Positions 28,658-38,117 of a DNA stretch of 64,000 nt are shown here, piece after piece; within the stretch, counting starts at the first letter, position 1, and each line of letters opens with the position of its first letter. The DNA is from Streptococcus hillyeri (GTDB lineage: Bacteria; Bacillota; Bacilli; Lactobacillales; Streptococcaceae), in the NCBI RefSeq assembly GCF_003686955.1, contig NZ_RCVM01000001.1, forward strand, positions 1 through 64,000, written 5' to 3'. The notes below the pieces were generated by a model. It was not told the DNA's origin, made no database searches, and worked only from the letters and a program-made list of their open reading frames with translations. The position numbers were made by a program, and so were the translations under genes.

Positions 28658-29937
28658 TGGAAATAAAAACAAATTGTGGTGACTTACTAGGTATTTCTGA
28701 AGATGGTGTTCGCTGCTTTCTAGGAATTCCTTATGCTAAAGCAAAACGTTTTGAATTACCAGAAGAAATGATTCATTGGGAAGGTGAATATAACGCTACA
28801 GATTTTGGTACAGCCTGTGTTCAACGACGAACGTTTGTACCGGAGGCTGAGGATTCTTTCTACTATAATGAATTTCGAAAAGGATTATCATTTAACTATA
28901 GTGAAGATTGTCAGTTTCTCAATATTTGGACGCCTCAAAATGCTGATAATTGCCCAGTAATATTGTATATCCATGGCGGCGCTTTTCAATCTGGTGCTGG
29001 TAATGAGTTACCGTTTGATGGTACACATTTTGCTCAAAAAGGGATTATATTTGCCACCTGCAATTATCGTTTAGGACCATTAGGTTTTGCAAGTATTGAT
29101 GATGAAGATGGCAAAAGAGCTAACTTTGGTTTGTATGATCAATTGACGGCGCTCAAATGGTTGTCTCATAATATTGAAGTGTTTGGCGGTAATCCTAAAA
29201 ACATTACGTTGATGGGGCAATCTGCAGGTGCTATGAGTATTCAGCAGTTGGTTTGCTCGCCTCTAGCTAAGCCCTATATTTCTAAAGCAATCATGACAAG
29301 TGGAGGAGGGCTAGGAAGAGAGTTTGCCAAAGCTCAACCAATCGAAAAGGTAGTTCCTTTTTGGGAATCTGTGCGTGACGCTTTTTCACAAGAGGGAAAA
29401 GATTGGTGCATAGTACCTTGTCAGGAACTGTTTGATATGGTAAATGAATTGTTGCCGAAAGATAAAACCGCTATTGATTTTTTATCACCTTGCATTGATA
29501 GGGAACTGGTTCCATATAGCTCAGACGAATTGATGACAACCTTTGCTGAGACTGATATTCCTTACCTTCTTGGGACAACAAAGGATGATATGTTATCGGA
29601 TACGTTACTTGAACTGGCTTCTTCCTGGAGAAAACGTCGTAATCAGATGGTTTCTAACTCAGCATATCAATTTTATCTCGCTAGAAACCTACCAGGTGAT
29701 GAGGCAGGGACTTGGCATTCGAGTGATTTGTGGTATACTATTGGCAATTTGGAAAAATGCTGGCGCCCATTTACAGAGTGGGATTATCACATTTCAAATG
29801 TGTTACAAAAATATATTATCCAATTTGTGACAACGGGTAATCCTAATTCTCCAGAGCTTCCTAAGTGGGGCAGTGATGATGAGAAAATACTAATCATTGA
29901 TGATTATACGATAGCTTATACTACGTTAGAAAGGTAA
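28657..29937 (+). CDS. Type B carboxylesterase
   Basis: 426 residues, cytoplasmic. An alpha/beta hydrolase with the oxyanion motif YIHGGAF (about 104-110) and NYRLGPLGF. The nucleophile motif is GQSAG (Ser189) where most relatives have GESAG. The probable catalytic His is in TWHSSDLWYTIGNL. It is shorter than the usual 480-550 residues of PnbA-type esterases. Between a sugar importer and a glycosidase, it may remove acyl groups (acetyl, feruloyl or similar) from an imported glycoside; the substrate is not known. It is coupled to the importer by TAATG. Confidence 0.85.
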   Translation: MEIKTNCGDLLGISEDGVRCFLGIPYAKAKRFELPEEMIHWEGEYNATDFGTACVQRRTFVPEAEDSFYYNEFRKGLSFNYSEDCQFLNIWTPQNADNCPVILYIHGGAFQSGAGNELPFDGTHFAQKGIIFATCNYRLGPLGFASIDDEDGKRANFGLYDQLTALKWLSHNIEVFGGNPKNITLMGQSAGAMSIQQLVCSPLAKPYISKAIMTSGGGLGREFAKAQPIEKVVPFWESVRDAFSQEGKDWCIVPCQELFDMVNELLPKDKTAIDFLSPCIDRELVPYSSDELMTTFAETDIPYLLGTTKDDMLSDTLLELASSWRKRRNQMVSNSAYQFYLARNLPGDEAGTWHSSDLWYTIGNLEKCWRPFTEWDYHISNVLQKYIIQFVTTGNPNSPELPKWGSDDEKILIIDDYTIAYTTLER

Positions 29938-29941
29938 ATTA

Positions 29942-29969
29942 AAGAACCTGTAATGAATTGCAGGTTCTT
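29942..29969 (+). other. Intercistronic hairpin between esterase and GH2 genes
   Basis: 9-bp perfect stem AAGAACCTG / CAGGTTCTT with a 10-nt loop, starting 4 bp after the esterase stop. The tail is TAATTAGG, not a T-run, so partial termination or mRNA stabilisation is more likely than full termination. Confidence 0.5.
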
Positions 29970-29982
29970 AATTAGGTGGGAC

Positions 29983-32199
29983 ATGAGAAAGATAACATTA
30001 TTAAATGATAACTGGCAGTTTGATAGACTATCAAAAAAAGAATACGACAATCAAAGTCAGCCTGTGACTACTCAAAGTGTTACCATCCCTCACACGTGGT
30101 ATGAAGAGGGGGTTGGTGACAATACGGGATATGGTTATTACAGAACGGTATTACAGAAAGATGATTTGGCATCTGGGTATCATTTCATCCGCTTCCAAGC
30201 AGTTAGTCTTATCGCGACTGTCTTATTTAATGGTCAAAAAATAGGTTATCATGAAGGTGGGTATTCTGCTTTTACAGTGGCTTTACCGACAGATAACTTG
30301 CAAGAGGAAAATGTTCTTGAGGTTTTTGTGTCTAATATTGTGAGTGATGAGATTTCACCAGCAGCGGGAGATTTTACCGTATTTGGTGGTATTCATCGCC
30401 GTGTCGAATGGCTACAATTTGATACAGACGATTATTTTGATGTGACTTATTTTGGAACCGATGGTGTTATTGTCAAAACCTCTCTAGAGGATTCTTTGGA
30501 ACAAGGTCATCTTGTGATAACTCCTAAAGTGATAAAAAATGCCCCAGAGGGGAGTTATTTTAAAGCTGTGTTACAAGATGTAGACGGTAATATAGTTGAT
30601 AGTTGGGTTTTTAATGAAGAACTTGATGTGATAATCAATCATCCTATATTATGGAATGGTCTTGAAAATCCGTATCTGTATACCGTTACTGTAACTTATG
30701 AAACCCCAGAAGCAATTTTGGATAGTGTCACAAAGTCAGTCGGTTTTAGACAGATTCAGCTATCTTCGTCATCTGGCTTTTATCTGAATGGTCAAAAAGT
30801 GAGATTAAATGGGGTTGCTCGTCATAACGATAGTGCGGTTGTGTATTCAGCAATAACAGATGATGAGATTACTCGTGACTTTGAAATGATTAAAGAAATT
30901 GGCGCAAATGCAATCCGCTTATCGCACTACCAACATCCTACAGAAGTGTATCAAAAGTCAGATGAAGAGGGCTATCTTGTTTGGGCTGAGATTCCTTTAT
31001 TGAAAGTACATTTGACTGATGTAGCCAAAGCTAACGCCAAGCAGCAGATGGCTGAGTTATTGCTACAAAATGCTAATCATCCAAGTATTTGTTTTTGGGG
31101 TGTGCAAAATGAAGTTGCCATCTATACTGAGGATGACGTAGCGACTCCTTTTGTCGAAGAGGTAAAAGCCTATGCTGAGAGCTTGGACCAAACGCGTGTC
31201 TTTACTGTGGCTAATCTTTTTAGTGTTAAACCAGAAAGTCCCTTAAATCAAACTACAAAAATGGTTGGTTATAACATTTATTTTGGCTGGTATTATGGCA
31301 AAATGCAAGATTACGGCACTTTTTTGGACGATTGTCACGAGAAGTTGCCAGCAGTTGCTTTAGGAGTTTCAGAATATGGTGTGGATGCAAATAAAGCCTT
31401 TCATAGCTTAGATCCAAAGGTGCGAGACTACACAGAAGAATTTCAGGCGCTTTATCACGAGACGGTTTACCCACAAATTGAAGCGCGTGACTATCTTTGG
31501 GGAAGTTTCATCTGGAATATGTTTGATTTCTCAAGTAGTCATAGAGATGAAGGTGGTATTAAGTACCGTAATTTGAAAGGTCTAGTGACTTATGATCGTC
31601 AGAAAAAGAAAGATGCATTTTATTACTACAAGGCCAAATGGGCTAAGCAGCCATTTGTACATCTAGCAGGAAAAGATTTTTCAAAACGTACAGGAGATGT
31701 TCTGGTACTAAAAGCATACTCAAATCAGAAGCAAATTATTTTTGAAGTCATGGGACAACATTATTCTGTCGCTTCCAAGACTGGAGTCTTTACAATTGAA
31801 GTTCCATTTACTGAACAAGAACTTACAGTGAGGGTAACGGCTGGTACAGTATCTGACTGGTCAGTATTTACAAAAGTGACAGAATTACCTGAAGAATACA
31901 CGTATAAAGATGCTCATCCAGGTGTTAACGTTCAAAATTGGTTTGAAACAGATGAGGAGAAGGAGAAGCTTTTCCCAGAAGATGTTTATTCCATTATGGA
32001 CTCTACAGCAGTCTTATTATCCAATGCAGAAACGCTGTCAGTATTAGAAAAATTAATGCCTAAACATATTGCTAGTATGATTGAACGAGGTGGAAATATG
32101 CCTTTGCACCGTGTCATCTTTTATATGAGAGAAGCTTATTCAGAAGAAGATGTTCAGAAAATTAATGAAGGTCTGAAAAAGATAAAAAAAATAACTTAG
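29983..32199 (+). CDS. Glycoside hydrolase family 2 enzyme (beta-galactosidase-like)
   Basis: 738 residues. The ATG 29983 follows AGGTGGG, whereas the in-frame ATG 29953 lies inside the hairpin. Domain order is a jelly-roll sugar-binding domain (1-150), an immunoglobulin-like domain (150-255) and a TIM barrel (about 260-570), with the acid/base Glu377 (WGVQNEVAI) and nucleophile Glu464 (VSEYGVD). After these come a beta domain and an extra helical C-terminal segment (about 670-738, LEKLMPKHIASMI...MREAYSEED) of a kind seen at the end of some other glycoside-active enzymes. It lacks the N-x-K-G carboxylate motif of UidA, so it is not an obvious glucuronidase. No signal peptide. Confidence 0.85.
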   Translation: MRKITLLNDNWQFDRLSKKEYDNQSQPVTTQSVTIPHTWYEEGVGDNTGYGYYRTVLQKDDLASGYHFIRFQAVSLIATVLFNGQKIGYHEGGYSAFTVALPTDNLQEENVLEVFVSNIVSDEISPAAGDFTVFGGIHRRVEWLQFDTDDYFDVTYFGTDGVIVKTSLEDSLEQGHLVITPKVIKNAPEGSYFKAVLQDVDGNIVDSWVFNEELDVIINHPILWNGLENPYLYTVTVTYETPEAILDSVTKSVGFRQIQLSSSSGFYLNGQKVRLNGVARHNDSAVVYSAITDDEITRDFEMIKEIGANAIRLSHYQHPTEVYQKSDEEGYLVWAEIPLLKVHLTDVAKANAKQQMAELLLQNANHPSICFWGVQNEVAIYTEDDVATPFVEEVKAYAESLDQTRVFTVANLFSVKPESPLNQTTKMVGYNIYFGWYYGKMQDYGTFLDDCHEKLPAVALGVSEYGVDANKAFHSLDPKVRDYTEEFQALYHETVYPQIEARDYLWGSFIWNMFDFSSSHRDEGGIKYRNLKGLVTYDRQKKKDAFYYYKAKWAKQPFVHLAGKDFSKRTGDVLVLKAYSNQKQIIFEVMGQHYSVASKTGVFTIEVPFTEQELTVRVTAGTVSDWSVFTKVTELPEEYTYKDAHPGVNVQNWFETDEEKEKLFPEDVYSIMDSTAVLLSNAETLSVLEKLMPKHIASMIERGGNMPLHRVIFYMREAYSEEDVQKINEGLKKIKKIT

Positions 32200-32220
32200 T
32201 TTCATTCTAACAGAATAACT

Positions 32221-32255
32221 ACACCTTTCGACGCTAAACGTTTGAAGGTGTTTTT
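32221..32255 (+). terminator. Terminator of the GPH2-esterase-GH2 operon
   Basis: 7-bp stem ACACCTT / AAGGTGT (32221-32227, 32245-32251) with further pairing inside the loop, followed by T5. Confidence 0.75.
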
Positions 32256-32277
32256 AGTAGGATATATGAGTAACCGC

Positions 32278-32327
32278 TTGACAAATCATCAGATGAATTG
32301 TAGAATAATATTTGTAAAACGTTTTCA
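32278..32327 (+). promoter_or_regulatory. Promoter and GntR operator of kdgK-uidA-gntR
   Basis: TTGACA (32278-32283), 17-bp spacer, TAGAAT (32301-32306). The spacer carries atCATCaGATGaa (32285-32297). A weaker cre-like sequence (32314-32327, two mismatches) follows. Confidence 0.75.
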
Positions 32328-32345
32328 AAAAAAGGGAGTTGGCGT

Positions 32346-33377
32346 ATGAAAATTAAAGCTTTTGGGGAAATCATGCTTCGTTTATCCCCTCCGCAACATC
32401 AGACGATGACGCAGGCAACGACTTTTGATTGTCAATTTGGTGGGTCGGAATTAAATGTATTGTCAACACTTGGGCAGTTAGGGCACCAAGTATCAATGAT
32501 ATCAGCGATTCCGGATAATGACATTGGTCATATGGCAGAATCTTTTCTTTTCGCTCATCAGATTGGACAAGAACATCTGGTCAAATCTGGCGAGAGATTG
32601 GGGATATATTACTATCAGAAAGGTTTCTCACTGCGTTCTAGTCGTGTTCTTTACGATAGAAAATACTCTTCATTTTATGAATCAACATTATCAGATTATG
32701 ATCTAGATGCTATCTGTGATGATATGGAGTGGCTCCATGTCAGTGGGATAACGGTTGCTCTTAATCCTGAAATCTATAAGATTTCATTAGCTTTAATGGA
32801 GCGTGCAAAGGCAAAGGGGATTCCAATTTCTTTTGATTTAAACTATCGCGAAAGCCTTTGGGAATCTTTTGAACAGGCTAGGGTTGAGTTGTCTAAGCTG
32901 GTTTCCTTAGCAGATGTCTGTATTGGACTTGAGCCGATTTCACTATTGACTGACAAAGGGACAGACTTAAAGGATGAGATAGGGTTCACAAGGCCTTATC
33001 GTGATCGAGAAGCTCTGCTATTAGTCCTAAAAGAAATGGCGAAGCGCTATGAGTTGAAAACAATCGCCTTTACTGAGCGTGAAATTGGTGCAACGAATGA
33101 GTATGTGTTAAAAGCCTATCTTTACGATGGCGAGATGGAAACGTTGTATGAAACAGATCGTGAATCCATTCAAGTTCTGGATCGTGTTGGGACGGGAGAC
33201 GCTTATACCGCAGGCATTATCTACGGCTTGATTGAAAAGGTACCAATGCAGGATGTTTTGGATATTGCGATGGCAAGCTTTAAGTTTAAACACACCATTG
33301 AAGGTGATATTAATATTGTAACCAAGAAGGATATTGAGCAACTGATGAAAAAAGGGGCTCAGGATATTAAACGTTAG
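32346..33377 (+). CDS. kdgK: 2-keto-3-deoxygluconate kinase
   Basis: 343 residues, a PfkB-family sugar kinase that phosphorylates 2-keto-3-deoxygluconate to KDPG with ATP. The N-terminal FGEIMLRLSPP and substrate-pocket GGSELNVLSTLGQLGH (about 36-51) are typical of KdgK. The C-terminal PfkB signature DRVGTGDAYTAGI contains the catalytic Asp. It links the UxuA product to KdgA. It is first in an operon with uidA (9 bp apart) and the GntR regulator, under the shared operator. Confidence 0.93.
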   Translation: MKIKAFGEIMLRLSPPQHQTMTQATTFDCQFGGSELNVLSTLGQLGHQVSMISAIPDNDIGHMAESFLFAHQIGQEHLVKSGERLGIYYYQKGFSLRSSRVLYDRKYSSFYESTLSDYDLDAICDDMEWLHVSGITVALNPEIYKISLALMERAKAKGIPISFDLNYRESLWESFEQARVELSKLVSLADVCIGLEPISLLTDKGTDLKDEIGFTRPYRDREALLLVLKEMAKRYELKTIAFTEREIGATNEYVLKAYLYDGEMETLYETDRESIQVLDRVGTGDAYTAGIIYGLIEKVPMQDVLDIAMASFKFKHTIEGDINIVTKKDIEQLMKKGAQDIKR

Positions 33378-33386
33378 GAGAAATAT

Positions 33387-35189
33387 ATGCTATACCCACA
33401 ATTAACAAAAACACGCAGCCTTTATGATTTGAACGGCGTTTGGAATTTTAAATTAGGTGACCATAATCCTCAAGAAAAGCTCAGTTCTGAAACTGTTATG
33501 GTTGTTCCGACTTCGTTTAATGATGTTTCAGTTGATAAGGACATTCGTAACTATATCGGAGACTTTTGGTATGAGCGTGAAGTTGAGATTCCAAAAGTTA
33601 GTCGTGACGAAGAATTAGTGATACGCTTTGGTTCTGTAACTCACCGTGCCAAAGTGTATGTCAATGGAGAATTTCTTGGAGAGCATGAAGGTGGTTTTAC
33701 CCCGTTTGAAATCATTGTTCCAGAAAGTTATTATCAAGAGCAAACGCTAAAAATCTCAGTATGTGCCAATAATGAGCTCAATTATACCACTTTGCCTGTT
33801 GGAAATTATTTTGAAGAAGTGCAAGAAGATGGTTCAGTCAAAAAAGTTGTGAAAGAGAATTTTGACTTCTTCAATTATGCTGGGATTCATCGACCAGTGA
33901 AATTAGTGGTACGTCCTAAGACACATATCTCAGACATCGTGATCGTGCCAACCTTGTCAGATGATTTGCGCACAGCTGATGTAGCTGTAACTGTGGCAAC
34001 ATCCGAAGCAGTTGATGAGGTTCGTGTGACGATTTTGGATGAAGAGAGAAAGATTGTTGCGACTGCTGAAAATGGCAGAGCGGTGATTCCAAATGCCCGC
34101 CTTTGGGAAGTTCTAGATGCTTATCTTTATACGGCGCAGGTAGAAGTTTATAAAGGTGGCGAGCTTGTTGATACTTATTCAGAGCCGTTTGGGGTTAGAA
34201 GTATCCGTGTCGCTGAGGGACAATTTTTGGTCAACGAAAAACCAGTTTATTTCAAAGGCTTTGGTAAACATGAAGATACCTTTATCAATGGACGTGGGTT
34301 GAACGAAGCAGCTAACCTTATGGACTTGAACCTTCTCAAAGAAATGGGAGCGAATTCATTCCGTACCTCTCATTATCCATACTCTGAAGAAATGATGCGT
34401 TTGGCAGACCGAATGGGTGTCTTAGTGATTGATGAAGTGCCCGCAGTTGGACTGTTCCAAAACTTCAGCGCTGCTTTGGATATTTTAGGAGATGGCGAAA
34501 AACCAAAAAATACTTGGGAAGTGATGCAGACGAAAGCAGCTCACGAACGAGTGATTGATGAATTGGTGGCACGTGATAAAAACCATGCTTGTGTTGTCAT
34601 GTGGGTTGTGGCAAATGAACCTGCAAGCCATGAAGATGGTGCGCGTGACTATTTCAAACCATTAATTGAACGCTATCGTGACAATGACCCTCAAAAACGC
34701 CCTGTTACCTTGGTTAATATCATGAATGCTACACCTGATAAAGACCAAGTGCTAGATTTGGTTGATGTGGTATGCTTAAACCGTTATTATGGTTGGTATG
34801 TGGCTCATGGCGATTTGAAAAAAGCAGAGCTAGGACTTCAAAAAGAATTAGAAACGTGGCAAAATCTTTATCCAGACAAACCGATTCTCATCACAGAATA
34901 CGGTGCTGATACCTTACCTGGATTGCACAGTATGTGGGATATTCCTTACACAGAGGAATATCAACGAGACTACTACGAAATGAATCATAAGGTCTTTGAT
35001 ACAATTCCTAATCTTATTGGTGAGCAAGTATGGAATTTTGCAGATTTTGAGACTAATGTGATGTTGATTCGTGTTAAAGGAAATCACAAGGGGCTCTTTT
35101 CACGCAATCGTGAACCTAAGATGATTGTCCATGACATTAAGAAACGCTGGACTAGCATTCCACATTACCATGATAAAAAGAAAAAATGA
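33387..35189 (+). CDS. uidA: Beta-glucuronidase (GH2)
   Basis: 600 residues. Hydrolyses beta-D-glucuronides to free glucuronate. Domains: sugar-binding jelly roll (1-180), immunoglobulin-like (180-275), TIM barrel (275-600). The acid/base is Glu411 (WVVANEP) and the nucleophile Glu504 (LITEYGAD). The N566-x-K568-G motif (KGNHKGLFS), which contacts the sugar carboxylate and defines glucuronidases, is present. Residues 350-380 form the long active-site loop (VGLFQNFSAALDILGD) of the Loop 1 class that accepts small glucuronides. No signal peptide, so it acts on imported substrate. Sequence strongly recalls the S. agalactiae enzyme. Confidence 0.96.
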   Translation: MLYPQLTKTRSLYDLNGVWNFKLGDHNPQEKLSSETVMVVPTSFNDVSVDKDIRNYIGDFWYEREVEIPKVSRDEELVIRFGSVTHRAKVYVNGEFLGEHEGGFTPFEIIVPESYYQEQTLKISVCANNELNYTTLPVGNYFEEVQEDGSVKKVVKENFDFFNYAGIHRPVKLVVRPKTHISDIVIVPTLSDDLRTADVAVTVATSEAVDEVRVTILDEERKIVATAENGRAVIPNARLWEVLDAYLYTAQVEVYKGGELVDTYSEPFGVRSIRVAEGQFLVNEKPVYFKGFGKHEDTFINGRGLNEAANLMDLNLLKEMGANSFRTSHYPYSEEMMRLADRMGVLVIDEVPAVGLFQNFSAALDILGDGEKPKNTWEVMQTKAAHERVIDELVARDKNHACVVMWVVANEPASHEDGARDYFKPLIERYRDNDPQKRPVTLVNIMNATPDKDQVLDLVDVVCLNRYYGWYVAHGDLKKAELGLQKELETWQNLYPDKPILITEYGADTLPGLHSMWDIPYTEEYQRDYYEMNHKVFDTIPNLIGEQVWNFADFETNVMLIRVKGNHKGLFSRNREPKMIVHDIKKRWTSIPHYHDKKKK

Positions 35190-35227
35190 TATACTAATAT
35201 TAAGAAATTAATAGAGGAGTAAAGGCC

Positions 35228-35938
35228 ATGGCGAAACCACGTGTGGAACAAGCAGCAGAACGACTTTGGAAATATATTGTTGACAATGAATTGGAAGTTG
35301 GGACAAAGCTTCCAAATGAATACGAGCTAGCAACAGTTTTAGAGGTGGGGCGTTCAACCGTTCGTGAAGCAGTTAGGGCGCTTGCGGGGCGCAATATCTT
35401 AGAAGTCCGCCAAGGTTCTGGGACATATATTAGTAGCAAAAAAGGGATTGCTGAAGATCCGCTAGGATTTTCATTAGTCAAAGACCGTGTCAAATTAACG
35501 ACAGATTTATTTGAATTACGCTATTTATTAGAGCCTAGAATTGCAGAGCGAGCAGCACAATTTGCCACTGATGAAGATATTGAAAACCTCGAAAAAGTGG
35601 TTATCGCTATTGAAGAAGCTGTTGAAAAAGGTGACCCTGTTCATTTGGAATTGGATGTTAAATTCCACACCATGTTAGCTGAAATGAGTGGTAATATTGC
35701 GATGACGAGTTTATCACCTGTCATCAATGAGTCCATTCATTTAATCAATGAAGATTACACAAGTCGTCAGATGAAGGACTCTAGTTTAAAAGCACATCGT
35801 AATATTCTTCACGCTATTAAAACGAGACATCCTATCGCTGCCTATGATAGTATGCTGGGACATATCCTAGAAGTGAGACAAACAGTTTTAGCTGAGTGGT
35901 TTAATAAGGATATTCCATTGCATGGCATGCGTCGATAA
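35228..35938 (+). CDS. GntR/FadR-subfamily regulator of the glucuronate locus
   Basis: 236 residues. The N-terminal winged helix has LPNEYELATVLEVGRSTVREAVRAL and ends in RQGSGTYIS. The C-terminal all-helical FCD domain (about 85-225) has LFELRYLLEPRIAE and the metal/ligand-binding ELDVKFHTMLAEMSGN. FCD regulators bind sugar acids, as UxuR and ExuR do. It lies in the kdgK-uidA operon, and the four repeated palindromes upstream of locus operons are its most likely targets. Repression relieved by a hexuronate or KDG is the expected logic. GAGGAG precedes the ATG. Confidence 0.92.
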   Translation: MAKPRVEQAAERLWKYIVDNELEVGTKLPNEYELATVLEVGRSTVREAVRALAGRNILEVRQGSGTYISSKKGIAEDPLGFSLVKDRVKLTTDLFELRYLLEPRIAERAAQFATDEDIENLEKVVIAIEEAVEKGDPVHLELDVKFHTMLAEMSGNIAMTSLSPVINESIHLINEDYTSRQMKDSSLKAHRNILHAIKTRHPIAAYDSMLGHILEVRQTVLAEWFNKDIPLHGMRR

Positions 35939-35945
35939 TAAATAG

Positions 35946-35975
35946 AAATCAGGGAGAAAAACTCCCTGATTTTTT
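35946..35975 (+). terminator. Terminator after gntR
   Basis: 11-bp perfect stem AAATCAGGGAG / CTCCCTGATTT (35946-35956, 35962-35972) with an A5 loop and a T-run to 35975. Confidence 0.9.
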
Positions 35976-35984
35976 GCTTTATCG

Positions 35985-36034
35985 TTGACAAATCATCTGA
36001 CGAATTATATAATATAACCATGATAACGATTACA
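35985..36034 (+). promoter_or_regulatory. Promoter, GntR operator and cre of kdgA-uxaC-uxuAB-GH79
   Basis: TTGACA (35985-35990), 17-bp spacer, TATAAT (36008-36013). The spacer contains atCATCtGACGaa (35992-36004). A cre with one mismatch (TGATAACGATTACA) is at 36021-36034, over the start of transcription. Confidence 0.78.
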
Positions 36035-36047
36035 AATGGAGGTTATT

Positions 36048-36668
36048 ATGTTAGAAACGTTGAAACAAAATTACTTTTTTGCAGTGGTTCGCGGAAAGAC
36101 AGAAGAAGATGCTAAAGAAATTTCTCGCTATGCTATAAAAGGTGGTATTCGAAATATTGAGATTACCTTCTCAACACCAAATGCTGCCAAAGTCATTCGT
36201 GAATTATCAGATGAATTTTCAGATAGGGATGATGTTGTTGTGGGGGCTGGTACTGTTATGACGACAGAGTTGGCGCAAGAAGCGATAGCAGCAGGGGCGA
36301 AATTTTTAGTCAGTCCTCATTTTTCACCAGCGATTCAAGAAGTTGCAAAGAAAGCTGATAACCTTTATTTCCCTGGTTGTGCGACAGTAACTGAAATTGT
36401 TTCAGCGATGGAAGCTGGATGTCAGATTATCAAACTATTCCCTGGTGGGGTACTTGGTCCTGGTTTTATCAAGGATGTTCATGGTCCAATTCCACAAGTG
36501 GATTTGATGCCTTCTGGCGGTGTATCTATTGACAATATTGCTGCTTGGAAAAAAGCTGGCGCTTGTGCCGTTGGTATCGGATCTGCTCTTGCAAGCAAAG
36601 TCGCTACTGATGGTTATGAAAGTGTCACTGAAATAGCAAAAGCATTTATTGAAGCAGCAGGAGAATAA
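36048..36668 (+). CDS. kdgA: KHG/KDPG aldolase
   Basis: 206 residues. Cleaves KDPG into pyruvate and glyceraldehyde-3-phosphate, the last step of glucuronate catabolism here. GGAGG (36038-36042) selects ATG 36048. Class I aldolase features are the catalytic Glu38 (NIEITFSTP), the phosphate/pyruvate pocket GAGTVMT, the Schiff-base Lys129 (QIIKLFPGG) and the C-terminal phosphate loop PSGGV. It is first gene of the five-gene operon; uxaC starts 4 bp after it. Confidence 0.95.
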   Translation: MLETLKQNYFFAVVRGKTEEDAKEISRYAIKGGIRNIEITFSTPNAAKVIRELSDEFSDRDDVVVGAGTVMTTELAQEAIAAGAKFLVSPHFSPAIQEVAKKADNLYFPGCATVTEIVSAMEAGCQIIKLFPGGVLGPGFIKDVHGPIPQVDLMPSGGVSIDNIAAWKKAGACAVGIGSALASKVATDGYESVTEIAKAFIEAAGE

Positions 36669-36672
36669 TCGT

Positions 36673-38070
36673 ATGACTTTTAATGATAAGAATTTTATGC
36701 TCAAAAATGAGCCAGCACAAAAAATTTATGAACAAATTAAGGATCAACCAATTTTTGACTACCACTGTCACCTTGATCCAAAAGAGATTTTTGAGGACAA
36801 GGTTTATGATAACATCGTTGACCTTTGGTTGGGGGGAGATCATTATAAATGGCGCTTGATGCGTGCTAATGGTGTTTCTGAAGAGGAAATTACTGGTTCT
36901 GCATCAAAGCTGGATAAATTCAAAGCCTTTGCTCGTACACTTGAAAAAGCCTATGGGAATCCTGTTTATCACTGGTCAGCAATGGAGTTGAAAAATGTTT
37001 TTGGCGTTGAGGAGACTTTGACAGAAAGCAATGCTGAAAGACTTTATCATCAGTTGAATGATTACTTGGTGGAACATCACATTAGCCCACGTAAGCTTAT
37101 CGCTGATAGCAAAGTTACATTTATCGGTACGACAGATCATCCCTTAGATGATTTGGAGTGGCACCAAAAACTGGCAGCAGATAGCAGTTTTGATACTGTG
37201 GTTGCTCCTACTTTCCGACCTGATGAAGCATTTATTGAACACCGCAATTTCGTCAATTTTGTTAATCGTCTCAGTGATAAGACAGCTCTTGAAATCACGG
37301 ATTTTAGCTCCTTTGTCAAAGCACTTGAAAAACGGATTGCTTATTTTGCAGAACATGGTTGTAAGGCGAGTGATATTAGTTTTACAGAAATTGTTTTTGA
37401 GCCAGCGACGAAAGCTGAATTGGATCAACTTTTTGGAAAAGTTAAAGCGGGTGATACGCCTAATCTTTTGGAAATCAAACAATGGCAGACAGCTGTGTTT
37501 GCAGAATTATGCCGTCTTTATAAGCAATATGGCTTTGTGACTCAGGTTCATTTTGGGGCGCTACGCAATAACCACTCAGGTATTTTCAATAAGCTTGGAG
37601 CAGACGTCGGTGTTGATTCGCTTGGTGATCAGACAGCACTTGCTATCAGCATGAACCGTCTTTTGGATGACTTGGTACAAAAGGATTCGTTACCAAGAAT
37701 GATTTGGTATAACCTGAATCCAGCCTATAATATTGCGGTTGCCAACACCCTTCAAAATTTTCAAGCTAATGAGGATGGTGTACCTGGCTACCTACAGTTT
37801 GGTGCTGGTTGGTGGTTTGCTGATACCAAACTTGGCATGATTAGTCAGATGAATGCATTAGCTGAGCAAGGTATGCTTGCTAATTTTGTAGGTATGTTGA
37901 CGGATTCGCGTAGCTTCTTATCTTATCAACGTCATGATTATTTCAGACGCATTTTATCTAATTATCTAGGTGAATGGATTGTTGATGGGGAGGTACCAGA
38001 AGACTATGAGGCGCTTGGTCAAGTAGCTAAAGATATTTCATACCACAATGCAGTAGCTTATTTTGCATAG
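36673..38070 (+). CDS. uxaC: Glucuronate isomerase
   Basis: 465 residues. Converts D-glucuronate to D-fructuronate (also galacturonate to tagaturonate). A metal-dependent amidohydrolase-fold enzyme with the N-terminal metal site [12 protein letters not shown] (about 26-37) and conserved [23 protein letters not shown] and [17 protein letters not shown] selects ATG 36673. Full length, as in other UxaC. Confidence 0.96.
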   Translation: MTFNDKNFMLKNEPAQKIYEQIKDQPIFDYHCHLDPKEIFEDKVYDNIVDLWLGGDHYKWRLMRANGVSEEEITGSASKLDKFKAFARTLEKAYGNPVYHWSAMELKNVFGVEETLTESNAERLYHQLNDYLVEHHISPRKLIADSKVTFIGTTDHPLDDLEWHQKLAADSSFDTVVAPTFRPDEAFIEHRNFVNFVNRLSDKTALEITDFSSFVKALEKRIAYFAEHGCKASDISFTEIVFEPATKAELDQLFGKVKAGDTPNLLEIKQWQTAVFAELCRLYKQYGFVTQVHFGALRNNHSGIFNKLGADVGVDSLGDQTALAISMNRLLDDLVQKDSLPRMIWYNLNPAYNIAVANTLQNFQANEDGVPGYLQFGAGWWFADTKLGMISQMNALAEQGMLANFVGMLTDSRSFLSYQRHDYFRRILSNYLGEWIVDGEVPEDYEALGQVAKDISYHNAVAYFA

Positions 38071-38117
38071 TGTTCATGATAGAACATCAATGAGAAAAAA
38101 GAATTGGAGATTAAAAA

